Part shown: in pieces, positions 25,359 through 33,291 of the stretch | How positions within the stretch are numbered: position 1 is the stretch's first letter | How the letters are laid out: the number at the start of each line of letters is the position of its first letter | NCBI GenBank assembly: GCA_963830885.1 | Contig: CAWHOA010000012.1 | Span: forward strand, 124,001-188,000 | Length of the DNA stretch: 64,000 nt | From: JAIBJN01 sp963830885 | Lineage (GTDB): Bacteria > Actinomycetota > Thermoleophilia > Gaiellales > Gaiellaceae | Reading direction: 5' to 3' | Translations under genes and position numbers: made by a program | The notes under the pieces: generated by a model | The model's input: the letters and a program-made list of their open reading frames with translations, nothing else | The model's database searches: none | What the model was told of the DNA's origin: nothing

Positions 25359-26411
25359 ATGCCTGACGAACGCTCGATCGTCGGTCAGCACGATGAGCTG
25401 CAGCCGTTGCTGGAGCGCGCCGACGCGTCCGGTGTCGTCGAGGCCGTAGAGCTCCGCGAGGCGCTCGAGCTGCTCGATCTCGAGCCCGGCGACGTCGAGG
25501 CGCTGCACAAGGAGCTCGAGGAGCGCGGGATCGAGGTCGTCGACCGACAGAAGGAGCCGGCGCCCGTACTCCCCGGCACGGAGGTGCTGGAGACGACCAC
25601 CGACGCGCTGCAGCTCTTCCTCCGCGAGATCGGGCGTCACCCGCTCCTGACCGCTGCAGACGAGGTCGAGCTCTCCAAGCGCATCGAGCGCGGCGACATG
25701 GCCGCGAAGCAGCGGATGATCGAGTGCAACCTTCGCCTGGTCGTCTCGATCGCCAAGAACTACCGCAACCAGGGCCTGCCCTTCCTCGACCTGATCCAGG
25801 AAGGCATGTTCGGGCTGATCCGCGCGGTCGAGAAGTTCGAGTGGCAGCGCGGGCTCAAGTTCTCGACGTACGCGACCTGGTGGATCCGCCAGGCGGTCGC
25901 GCGTGCGATCGCCGACAAGGCGCGGACGATCCGCGTTCCCGTCCACGTCGTCGAGCGGATGCAGAAGATGCACCGCGCCGAGCGGCACCTCTGGACGCAG
26001 CTCGCCCGCGAGCCCTCGCTCGAGGAGATCGCCGATGAGGCCGGGTTGCCGCTCCAGCAGGCGATCGAGGTGCGGGCGGCGGCGCGGGCCTCCACGAGCC
26101 TCGACCAGCCGATCGGCGAGCAGGAGGACGCCGTCTTCGGCGACCTCGTGGCCGGCGACGACCCGCTGCCGGACGAGGTGACGGAGAAGCGGCTCCAGAA
26201 GGAAGCGCTCGACCGGGCGCTCGAGTCGCTCCCGGAGCGCGACCGCCGCGTGCTCGAGCTCCGCTACGGCCTGCGCGGCGAGGAGCCGCACACGCTGGAG
26301 CACATCGGCCGGCGCCTCGGGATCACGCGCGAGCGCGTCCGCCAGATCGAGATCGAGTCGCTCTCACGCCTCGCCTCGCTCCGCGAGATCGAAGCGGTCG
26401 CCATCCACTAG
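25359..26411 (+). CDS. rpoD: RNA polymerase sigma factor, primary (RpoD/SigA) type
   Basis: 350 residues. N-terminal region 1.1-like acidic part (about 1-75), region 1.2 (DALQLFLREIGRHPLLTAAD), region 2 (MIECNLRLVVSIAKNYRNQG, LIQEGMFGLIRAVEKFEWQR, LKFSTYATWWIRQAVARAIA), region 3, and region 4 with the HTH (LEHIGRRLGITRERVRQIEI). All -10- and -35-contacting helices are present, so it should read TTGACA/TATAAT-type promoters. The 3' end overlaps the convergent phosphatase gene by 48 nt. Whether this or the factor at 27130-28113 is the main housekeeping sigma cannot be decided from sequence alone. Confidence 0.92.
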   Translation: MPDERSIVGQHDELQPLLERADASGVVEAVELREALELLDLEPGDVEALHKELEERGIEVVDRQKEPAPVLPGTEVLETTTDALQLFLREIGRHPLLTAADEVELSKRIERGDMAAKQRMIECNLRLVVSIAKNYRNQGLPFLDLIQEGMFGLIRAVEKFEWQRGLKFSTYATWWIRQAVARAIADKARTIRVPVHVVERMQKMHRAERHLWTQLAREPSLEEIADEAGLPLQQAIEVRAAARASTSLDQPIGEQEDAVFGDLVAGDDPLPDEVTEKRLQKEALDRALESLPERDRRVLELRYGLRGEEPHTLEHIGRRLGITRERVRQIEIESLSRLASLREIEAVAIH

Positions 26412-27095
26412 CGCCGAACCGTCGAAGAGGGCGTCGGCGCTCTCCCCCACCCGAGCCCGCGCGAGCCGATGGGCCTCGTCGAGAAACGGCGGGCGGGAGC
26501 TGCGGTGCCCGTCCGAGGCGACGAGGTCGGCGAGGCCGGCGTGGACGAGGCGCCAGCCCGCGTCCTCCTGGTCGTGCCCGTGCGCCCCGAGCAGGCTGCT
26601 GGCGTTCACCTGGAGGAGCCAGCCCTGCTCCGCGAAGCGCAGAACCGCGCCCGGATCCGCGCGGACGCCGTCGGCGCGCTCGGGGTGCGCGACGATCGGG
26701 GTGAGGCCCGCGGTCGCGATGTGGGTCGCGAGGCGCTCAGCAAGCGCGAGAGAGCCGTTGAAGGGCACCTCCATGAGCACGGCGCGCAGCTCGCCCAGCC
26801 GGTAGCGCGCTGGATCCTCGTCGAGGAGTCTTTCGGCCGGCGTCAGCTCCCAGCCGAGCCGGAGGTCGAGCTCGTGCTCCGCCAGCTCGGCGGCCATCCG
26901 AGCATGCGCTTCGCGGACGTCCTGCTCACGCTCCGGCGTCAGCGGCAGCGACGGCCAGACGTGCGGCGTGGCATAGAGGACACGCGTGCCGTGCCTCGCC
27001 GCCTCCAGGCAGAGCGCCAGCCCCGCCTCGACCGACCGGGCGCCGTCGTCGCCGGAAGGGACGACGTGGGAGTGGACGTCGACGAAGCCGGTCAC
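26364..27095 (-). CDS. PHP-domain tyrosine-protein phosphatase (CpsB/YwqE type)
   Basis: 243 residues. Manganese-dependent PHP phosphatase: FVDVHSHVVPSGDDGARSVE (HxH and GxDDG), TRVLYATPHVWPSL, PIVAHPERADG and LVASDGHRSSRPP supply the metal ligands. In Firmicutes such enzymes dephosphorylate the kinase that drives capsule/exopolysaccharide export; no such kinase is in the window. GTG start at 27095, with TAGCGT 6 nt before it. Overlaps the convergent sigma gene tail. Confidence 0.85.
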   Translation of the reverse strand: MTGFVDVHSHVVPSGDDGARSVEAGLALCLEAARHGTRVLYATPHVWPSLPLTPEREQDVREAHARMAAELAEHELDLRLGWELTPAERLLDEDPARYRLGELRAVLMEVPFNGSLALAERLATHIATAGLTPIVAHPERADGVRADPGAVLRFAEQGWLLQVNASSLLGAHGHDQEDAGWRLVHAGLADLVASDGHRSSRPPFLDEAHRLARARVGESADALFDGSALVDGDRFDLAERGEA

Positions 27096-27101
27096 GGCTC
27101 C

Positions 27102-27107
27102 ACGCTA
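27102..27107 (-). promoter_or_regulatory. -10 box TAGCGT, leaderless-type, for the PHP phosphatase
   Basis: Ends 6 nt before GTG 27095 on the minus strand; sits in the short gap after the second sigma-factor gene stop (27130). Confidence 0.45.
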
Positions 27108-27129
27108 GCGGCCGGGGCGAGGTTCGACG

Positions 27130-28113
27130 CTACTCGGCGCGGAGGTACAGGCGCAGGTCGGGCGCGACAGCCTGTAGCTCGCGGAGGGCGCGGGACTCGA
27201 GCTGGCGGACGCGCTCGCGGGTGACGCCGAGCTCGGCGCCGACCTCTTCGAGGGTCCTCGGCACCTGGCCGTTGAGGCCGAAGCGGAGCTCGAGCACGTG
27301 GCGCATGCGCTCGTTCAGCGTGGACAGCGCCTCCTTCAGCTCCACGCTGCGGAGGAGCTCAGCGAGGACCGTGTCGGGCTGCTCGGCGTTTTCGTCCTCG
27401 AGCATGTCGCCGTACATCGAGTCGCCGTCGCCGACCGGCGTCTCGAGGCTGACGGGATCCTCGACGAGGTCGAAGAGCTCGAGCACGCGCTTGAGCTCGA
27501 TCCCGCTCTCGGCCGCGATCTCCTCGGGAAGCGGGTCGCGGTTCAGCTTCTGCGTCAGCACGCGGCGGGCGCGCATGACGCGGCGCACCTGGTCGACGAC
27601 GTGGACGGGCAGGCGGATCGTCCGTCCCTGGTCGGCGATGGCGCGCGTGACGGCCTGGCGGATCCACCACGTCGCGTAGGTGGAGAGCTTGAAGCCCATG
27701 CTGTAGTCGAACTTCTCCACCGCGCGGATGAGACCGAGGTTGCCCTCCTGGATCAGGTCGAGGAGCGGCACGCCGGAGTTGACGTAGTTCCGCGTGATCG
27801 ACATGACGAGGCGGAGATTGCACTCGATCAGGCGGCGCTTGGCCCACTCGTCGCCCTCGTCCTTGCGCCGGGCGAGCTCGCGCTCCTCGGCCGGAGTCAG
27901 GAGCGGGCCGTCGCCGATCTGGCGCACGTAGAGCTTCAGCGGGTCCTGGGTCGGGATGGGAACGTACGGCTGAGTCGCGGCCGGCTCGTCGTCCTCCGGC
28001 TCGTCAGCCTCGTCGGCTTCCACCGGGTCCGCGACCAGCTCGAGCCGCGGCTCTTCGGCCTCGGTCTCGACAGGCTCGGGGTGGTTCGGGAGTTCCGCAG
28101 ACGAGTGCTCCAC
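27130..28113 (-). CDS. RNA polymerase sigma factor, primary-like (group 1/2)
   Basis: 327 residues. Acidic N-terminal tail (about 1-50, rich in E/D/P), region 1.2 (DPLKLYVRQIGDGPLLTPAE), region 2 (LIECNLRLVMSITRNYVNSG, LIQEGNLGLIRAVEKFDYSM, FKLSTYATWWIRQAVTRAIA), region 3, and region 4 (TLEEVGAELGVTRERVRQLE). Shorter and diverged from its neighbour at 25359-26411, with which it shares the same architecture; one is probably the housekeeping factor and the other a group 2 paralogue. GTG start at 28113. GATAGGGG lies just upstream. Confidence 0.9.
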   Translation of the reverse strand: MEHSSAELPNHPEPVETEAEEPRLELVADPVEADEADEPEDDEPAATQPYVPIPTQDPLKLYVRQIGDGPLLTPAEERELARRKDEGDEWAKRRLIECNLRLVMSITRNYVNSGVPLLDLIQEGNLGLIRAVEKFDYSMGFKLSTYATWWIRQAVTRAIADQGRTIRLPVHVVDQVRRVMRARRVLTQKLNRDPLPEEIAAESGIELKRVLELFDLVEDPVSLETPVGDGDSMYGDMLEDENAEQPDTVLAELLRSVELKEALSTLNERMRHVLELRFGLNGQVPRTLEEVGAELGVTRERVRQLESRALRELQAVAPDLRLYLRAE

Positions 28114-28293
28114 GCCACCCCTATCGGCGGTGCGTCAAGGGGCCTTGAGCGCCTACCACCGGATAGGGGGATGTTAGGGGGGTTGGAATTCGCCGAGGCT
28201 GGTAGTGTCCTTCCGTTGGACGGGAGTCGGCCCTTGCGGCCGCTGCGGGCCGAACGACCGTCCGAAGAGCGACCTAGGATCGGTGAACCGAAC

Positions 28294-29096
28294 GTGTGCG
28301 GGATTGCTGGATATAGCCTGAGCGGCGCGTCGCGGGTCGACCAGACCCTCGCGACCCAGACGCTTCTGGCTGCGATCTCGGAGCGGGGATCGGACGCGGT
28401 CGGCTACGCGCACCGCGGCACCGGGCGCCCGACGGCGGTGCACAAGCAGCGCGGCGGCGCCAGCGCCCTGCTCGACGGGCTGGAGGTCCCGGGCGACGCG
28501 ATCCAGGCCCTCATCCACGTCCGCGACTACACGAAGGGCCATCCGAGCCTGACCGCCAACAACCATCCGATCCGCCATGGAGCGGTCGTCGGCATCCACA
28601 ACGGGATCATCGCCAACGACGAGGAGATCCTCGCCGACCACGGGTTCGAGCGCGCGGAGCCCGGCATGACCGTGGACTCCGAGGCCATCTTCGCCCTGGC
28701 GGACGACGCCTCCAGCCGCCCCGGCGCCCTCGAGGAGCTCCACGGCTCGATGGCTGCGGCCTGGCTCGACGACCGGGACGAGGAGACCTCTTCCTCGCCC
28801 GCGGGATCGGTCGCCCGCTCTGCATCGGCGAGGGCGCGAACGAGCTCTTCTTCGCCTCCACCCGGAAGGCCCTCGAGCTCGTCGAGCGCTACACCGGCGT
28901 CCGCCTGCGGAAGCGGGCGCTCGGCGAGGGGACGTTCCTGGCGGTCGCGGACGGTGCAGTCCGGCGGACCGACTCCTTCGAGCCCGACCAGAGCTTCGTC
29001 GAGGACGAGATCCTCCCCCCCGTGCGGGCACCGGAGGAAGGTCGCTCGGCGCTCGCCCGCCTGGCGGCGATCGCGACCCCGGTCATAGCCCGCTAG
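28294..29096 (+). pseudogene. Class II glutamine amidotransferase, frameshifted
   Basis: GTG 28294 is followed at once by the nucleophile: V-CGIAGYSLSGASRV. Further Ntn/GATase_6 features: ISERGSDAVGYAHRGTGRPT, VGIHNGIIANDEEILADHGF, MTVDSEAIFALADDA. The domain hydrolyses glutamine to deliver ammonia, or deglutamylates a substrate. The frame breaks near 28780 (DDRDEET, then FLARGIGRPLCIGEGANELF in the next frame, through LVERYTGVRLRKRALGEGTF, to a stop at 29096). One added base gives 267 residues. No synthase domain, so a partner enzyme or stand-alone role is implied. Divergent from the sigma gene. Confidence 0.75.
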
Positions 29097-29668
29097 CCGT
29101 CCAGGCGCTCGTCCACCGCCGAGCGGAACGCTCCCCACCCTGCCCCGTCCTGGGCGAAGAGCCGGTAGACCTGCCATTCCGAGAGGAGCGTGGGGCTCGC
29201 CTCGGCCCGCTCGCGCCGCCAGTCCGCGAGGGTCGGCGCGCGCTTCAGCCTACGCGCCAGCTTCTCGCCGTCGGCGAGCGCTCGCTCCCGTCGCTCCTCG
29301 CGGCGCTGGACGTCGAAGCCGGCGGCCCGGAGCGCGTTCGAGAACGAGCCGAACCGGTGCCAGTAGAGGGACGTCGACGGCAGCTCGCGCCGGCGCTCGT
29401 CCAGATCCCTTCCGTTCGGCGTCCGCCCGAGCCGGTCGCCGAGCAGTCGAAGCTGCCGCAGGAGCTCCTCGTCGGTGGCGAAGCGCCGCGGGACCAGCCC
29501 GGCCTGTCGCTTGGCGGCATTCCAGGAGCCGAAGCGCTCGACCGCGGTCTGCGGATGGAGCGGCGCCTCCGGGTCCTCGACGAGCTCGCGCATGGTCGGC
29601 GAGCGGCCCAGCCGCTCCGCGCAGGCGGCGAGCTCGGCCAGGATGCGGGCGTCGGAGTAGCGGGGCAC
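29093..29668 (-). CDS. Homing-endonuclease-associated repeat protein
   Basis: 191 residues from GTG 29668. Three tandem units of about 55 residues, each a helix, a 'R-x-P-T/N' turn and a second helix ending in an aromatic-rich W/F-G-S motif: ILAELAACAERLGRSPTMRE with RFGSWNAAKRQAGL; LRQLRLLGDRLGRTPNGRDL with RFGSFSNALRAAGF; LARRLKRAPTLADW with GWGAFRSAVDERL. These are the HNH-associated DNA-binding repeats, here with no nuclease domain. Probably a small DNA-binding protein. Overlaps the amidotransferase stop by 4 nt (convergent). Confidence 0.7.
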   Translation of the reverse strand: MPRYSDARILAELAACAERLGRSPTMRELVEDPEAPLHPQTAVERFGSWNAAKRQAGLVPRRFATDEELLRQLRLLGDRLGRTPNGRDLDERRRELPSTSLYWHRFGSFSNALRAAGFDVQRREERRERALADGEKLARRLKRAPTLADWRRERAEASPTLLSEWQVYRLFAQDGAGWGAFRSAVDERLDG

Positions 29669-29700
29669 GCTCTCCCTCGGCGCCAGTGTAGGGGACCGCT

Positions 29701-30543
29701 CTAGGCTCCTTGGAGGTAGCCCAGCTCGCGCAGGAGGCCACCGGCCTCGGCGACGACGTCCGCCAGCTGCTCCTCGGAGAGGTCCGTGGCGTGCCGACCC
29801 ACCGAGCCTCTGTGCGCCTCGGCAAGCGCGCCGGCGAGCGGTGCCTCGGGGACGCCGAGAGCGCCGGCCAGCTCCGCCGCCGCCCCGGCGGGATCGGCCG
29901 TCAGGCGCTCGTAGCGGACCTCGACCACCGGCACGCCGGACGCCCTGACTGCGCCGACGTAGCGACGCCAGGCCCACGCGGCCCGGCGAGCCTCGCTGAC
30001 CGAGGCGAACTCCTCGCGCCGCTCGGGCTCGACCCAGAAGCGCGCCTCGGCGCCGAAGCGGTTGCCGGCGTCGTCGGTCCCGGCGCGCCCCGACTGCAGC
30101 CAGCCGCGCTCGAGGAGCGAGCAGACGACGTCCCGTCCGTCCCGGACCGCATGCACGACCCGGGCCTCCGGGAACGCGGCGAGGACGCCGGGAAGCACGA
30201 AGGCGGTCTCCGGGGTCTGCTCGACGGGACGCAGGTTCCCCACGAGGCCGAGGCGGCGCGCGCGGGTGAGGATCCGGCGGACTGCGGCGGCGGTCTCGTC
30301 CACCGGCCGGCCTGCGAGCTCCGGGATGGCCGCCTTGAGCGGGGCGACCTCGCCCAGGTCGATGAGCCCCGGCAGCGAGCCCAGGGCGCGCGCCAGGAAC
30401 GTCGTCCCGGAGCGCGGGCTCCCGACCACGAGCACGAGCCGGCCGTCGGGCCTCCCGAAGCGGCGCCGGGAGAGCGGCGCACGCGGCAGGATGTGGCGCG
30501 CGGCGCGGAGCTGGAGCTCGGCTGAGCGAAGAGGGCCGGGCAC
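29701..30543 (-). CDS. PAPS-dependent sulfotransferase family protein
   Basis: 280 residues. 5'-phosphosulfate loop LVLVVGSPRSGTTFLARALG (about 35-54), a 3'-phosphate-binding strand VVHAVRDGRDVVCSLLERGW (about 125-144), and a C-terminal WAWRRYVGAVRA/VEVRYERLTADPAG region as in the Sulfotransfer_3 family. It would transfer sulfate from PAPS to a carbohydrate, lipid or protein. GTG start at 30543; GATAGGGG lies just before it. Ends a minus-strand pair with the repeat protein downstream. Confidence 0.82.
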   Translation of the reverse strand: MPGPLRSAELQLRAARHILPRAPLSRRRFGRPDGRLVLVVGSPRSGTTFLARALGSLPGLIDLGEVAPLKAAIPELAGRPVDETAAAVRRILTRARRLGLVGNLRPVEQTPETAFVLPGVLAAFPEARVVHAVRDGRDVVCSLLERGWLQSGRAGTDDAGNRFGAEARFWVEPERREEFASVSEARRAAWAWRRYVGAVRASGVPVVEVRYERLTADPAGAAAELAGALGVPEAPLAGALAEAHRGSVGRHATDLSEEQLADVVAEAGGLLRELGYLQGA

Positions 30544-30556
30544 GGCCCCTATCGTC

Positions 30557-30955
30557 TCAGGAAGCGGCTGCCAGGGGTGAGGTCGCCGGCTGCTCGCCGG
30601 GCTGGTCCGGCACGAGCAGGCGCTCGAGCGCCGCGACGCAGCGCGGGCAGAACTGGCTCTCGGCCCGCGCCGGAGCTCCTCGAGCGCGTCCGCGGCGGGC
30701 CTCGCCGTCCGGTAGATGCGGTTCGTCAGCATCGAGTCCGGCGCGTCCGCGACATGGATGATGCGGGCGCCGAGCGGGATCTCCTCCCCGCCCAGGCCGT
30801 CCGGGTAGCCGGTGCCGTCCCAGCGCTCGTGGTTCGAGGAAGCCGAGCCTGTCGATGATGCGGGCGCCCTCCTCCGCATGCCGCTGCATGAGCGCCCATT
30901 CGTCGCTCGAGAGGGCCGAGGGCTTCAGCAGAGTGAGCGCGGGCCGGTTCCCTCG
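30557..30955 (-). pseudogene. Broken HD-GYP domain c-di-GMP phosphodiesterase
   Basis: Pieces of an HD-GYP domain occur in two alternating frames: LTLLKPSALSSDEWALMQRH and EEGARIIDRLGFL, then NHERWDGTGYPDGLGGEEIP and LGARIIHVADAPDSMLTNRI with YRTARPAADALEELRRG, then ESQFCPRCVAALERLLVPD. Compared with intact domains the helix between GFL and HERWDG, including the conserved HH, is missing. The N-terminal HD part (catalytic HD pair) is also absent. Clearly not functional. Confidence 0.7.
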
Positions 30956-31088
30956 TTCGGGTGACAACCGCTCCGAATGGGGCACGGCGCCGCGCAAAGC
31001 GCAGGCGCCGCCCCTCCGGCCCCGCACCGGGTCCCCCTTCCGGGGTCCTACCCGCGAAAGCCGCTCGAGTGGCGCACGAAGCGTGTCG

Positions 31089-31538
31089 TCACGGTGCCCA
31101 GAGCGAGCCGAGATACACCGTCGGATCGCCCGGCTGCCAGCGGGAGAGGAACCGCTGGATCGGCGGGTGGAGCGCCAGGCCGGCCAGCTCCTCGACGTCG
31201 AAGAGGCGGTGGTTCCTGACGGCCTCGTCCGTGGAAGTGACCCGCTCGAGCGAGCGGTCGCCGAGGCTGCCGGCGAAGACGATGTGGACGACGTGCTTCG
31301 GCGGCCAGCCGGGCGGCGAGATCGAGTCTGCGAGGGCGACGGGCCCCTCGAGCGGGAGATCGTCGTCGATGCCGAGCTCCTCCGCCAGCTCGCGCTTCAG
31401 GGCGGCGACCAGCGTCTCGCCCCCACCGACGCCGCCTCCGGGAAGCAGCCAGTACTCGCGCCCCTGCTTCTCGTGGCGAACGAGGAGAAGGCGGCTGTCG
31501 CGCCGCAGGATGGCGGACACGCGGATGCGCGGCTCCAT
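31089..31538 (-). CDS. NUDIX hydrolase
   Basis: 149 residues. Nudix box GVGGGETLVAALKRELAEEL inside GGGVGGGE...ELGI (G-x5-E-x7-REUxEExGU) at about 35-58, preceded by VSAILRRDSRLLLVRHEKQG. It hydrolyses a nucleoside diphosphate linked to another moiety; the substrate is not readable, but its position just behind dut suggests nucleotide-pool cleaning. The ATG at 31538 lies 1 nt after the dut stop. Last gene of the miaB-to-nudix operon. Confidence 0.85.
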   Translation of the reverse strand: MEPRIRVSAILRRDSRLLLVRHEKQGREYWLLPGGGVGGGETLVAALKRELAEELGIDDDLPLEGPVALADSISPPGWPPKHVVHIVFAGSLGDRSLERVTSTDEAVRNHRLFDVEELAGLALHPPIQRFLSRWQPGDPTVYLGSLWAP

Positions 31539-31539
31539 G

Positions 31540-31974
31540 TCAGGTGCGGGAGGAGCCGAAGCCGCGCACGCCCCGCTCGCTGGCGGGAAGCTCGTCGAGC
31601 TCGAGCAGCTCCAGCTCGGGAACCGGGAGGACGACGAGCTGCGCGATCCGCTCCCCTGCCTCGGCGACGAAGGCACTCTCCCGGTCGGTATTGAGGAGGA
31701 CGACCCGGATCTCGCCGCGGTAGCCGGCGTCGATCAGCCCGGGCGAGTTGACGACGGCGATCCCGTGCCTGGCGGCCAGGCCCGAGCGGGGCTGCACGAA
31801 CCCGGCGAAGCCCTCCGGGATGGCCACGGCGAGGCCCGTGGAGACGACGGCGCGCTCGCCGGGCTCCAGCCGCAGCGGCTCGCAGGTCGAGAGGTCGAGG
31901 CCCGCGTCGCCGGAGTAGGCGCGCTCCGGGATGCGGGCGTCCTCGCGCAGACGGACGATCGGGAGCTCGATCAC
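31540..31974 (-). CDS. dut: Deoxyuridine 5'-triphosphate nucleotidohydrolase
   Basis: 144 residues. Homotrimeric dUTPase with its five motifs: AYSGDAGLDLSTCEP (I), QPRSGLAARHGIAV (II), SPGLIDAGYRGEIRVVLLNT (III), GERIAQLVVLPV (IV) and ERGVRGFGSSRT (V, the flexible C-terminal arm). Turns dUTP into dUMP and PPi. Overlaps hflX by 4 nt. Confidence 0.95.
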   Translation of the reverse strand: MIELPIVRLREDARIPERAYSGDAGLDLSTCEPLRLEPGERAVVSTGLAVAIPEGFAGFVQPRSGLAARHGIAVVNSPGLIDAGYRGEIRVVLLNTDRESAFVAEAGERIAQLVVLPVPELELLELDELPASERGVRGFGSSRT

Positions 31975-33284
31975 GCCTCGTGCGCCTCGGCGGCCGGCTC
32001 GTCCTCGCCGGCGATCAGGAACGGGGCGTAACGGGGAAGCTCGCGCTCGGGCAGCCGCGCCCGCACGAGCACGCCGTCAGCCCGGTCGGAGCGCTCCTCG
32101 ATCGGCGCGCCGAGGTCGTAGAGCTCCTTCAGCACCCGGCCCTGCTCGTACGGGACGAGCAGGCGCACGGGGCGGAAGCGGTCGGCGAAACGCGACGCAA
32201 CCAGCGCGCGCAGCTCGGGCACGCCCTCCCCGCCCCGCGCCGAGATCTGGAGCGCATCGGGAAAGCGGTTGGCGAGCCGGCGCCGGCGCAGCGGGTCGAC
32301 GAGGTCGATCTTGTTGAGCACGAGCTCCACGGGGAGCTCGTCGGCGCCGATGCCGGCGAGAACGGAGTCGACGGCCGCGATCGTCTCCTCCAGCCGATCG
32401 TCGCCGAGCGAGGCGTCGGCGACGTGGACGACGAGGTCGGCGAGCAGGGTCTCCTCCAGCGTCGCCGCGAAGCCCTCGACGAGCTGGTGCGGCAGGCGGC
32501 GGATGAAGCCGACCGTGTCGGTGACCAGGTACCGGCGCCCGTCGTGCTCGAAGCCGCGGGTCGTCGGGTCGAGCGTCTCGAAGAGCCGGTCGTCGACCGA
32601 GGCCTGCGCATCGGTGAGGGCGTTCAGGAGGGTGGACTTGCCGGCGTTCGTGTAGCCGGCGAGCGCGACGACGGGCGTCGCGGAGCGCTCGCGCGCCTTC
32701 CGCTGCACGGCGCGGCGCTGCTCGAGGTCACGGAGCTTGCGCTTGAGGACGCCGATCCGCCGTCGGGCGATGCGGCGGTCGGTCTCGAGCTGCGACTCAC
32801 CTGGGCCGCGCGTTCCGATTCCGCCGCCGAGGCGCTCGAGGTGCTTCCACATGCCCCGCATCCGCGGGAGGTTGTACTCGAGCTGCGCGAGCTCGACCTG
32901 GAGCTTGCCCTCGGCGCTGCGCGCGTGCTGGGCGAAGATGTCGAGAATGAGCTGGGTGCGGTCGACGACGCGGGCGCTCAGCGCGTCCTCGAGTCGCCGT
33001 TGCTGGCTCGGGTCGAGCTCGTCGTCGACGATGAGCGACTCGGCTTCGGCGTCGGCGACGAGGCGCTTCAGCTCCTCGAGCTTGCCCTTGCCCACGTAGG
33101 TGCGCGTATCGGGCGCCGGCCGGCGCTGGACGAGCTCCCCGACCGGCGCGACGCCGGCCGTTCGCAGGAGCTCCCGCAGCTCGCCGAGCTCGTCACTCTC
33201 GTCCACCCCGGGCGCCAGCACGGCGACGACGAACCCGCGCTCGGGCTCCGCTCCGGGCGCGGGGTCCGGCTGATGGTGGCTCAC
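31971..33284 (-). CDS. hflX: Ribosome-associated GTPase HflX
   Basis: 437 residues. N-terminal HflX nucleotide-binding domain (AGVAPVGELVQRRPAPDTRT, YVGKGKLEELKRL), Gly-rich coiled linker (ERLGGGIGTRGPGESQLETD), then a GTPase domain from about 205: G1 GYTNAGKSTLLN, G2/G3 DPTTRG and DTVGFIRRLP, G4 NKID, G5 SARGGEG. Splits stalled 70S ribosomes. 7 nt after the dapL-type gene, 4-nt overlap with dut. Confidence 0.93.
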   Translation of the reverse strand: MSHHQPDPAPGAEPERGFVVAVLAPGVDESDELGELRELLRTAGVAPVGELVQRRPAPDTRTYVGKGKLEELKRLVADAEAESLIVDDELDPSQQRRLEDALSARVVDRTQLILDIFAQHARSAEGKLQVELAQLEYNLPRMRGMWKHLERLGGGIGTRGPGESQLETDRRIARRRIGVLKRKLRDLEQRRAVQRKARERSATPVVALAGYTNAGKSTLLNALTDAQASVDDRLFETLDPTTRGFEHDGRRYLVTDTVGFIRRLPHQLVEGFAATLEETLLADLVVHVADASLGDDRLEETIAAVDSVLAGIGADELPVELVLNKIDLVDPLRRRRLANRFPDALQISARGGEGVPELRALVASRFADRFRPVRLLVPYEQGRVLKELYDLGAPIEERSDRADGVLVRARLPERELPRYAPFLIAGEDEPAAEAHEA

Positions 33285-33291
33285 AGCGCGA

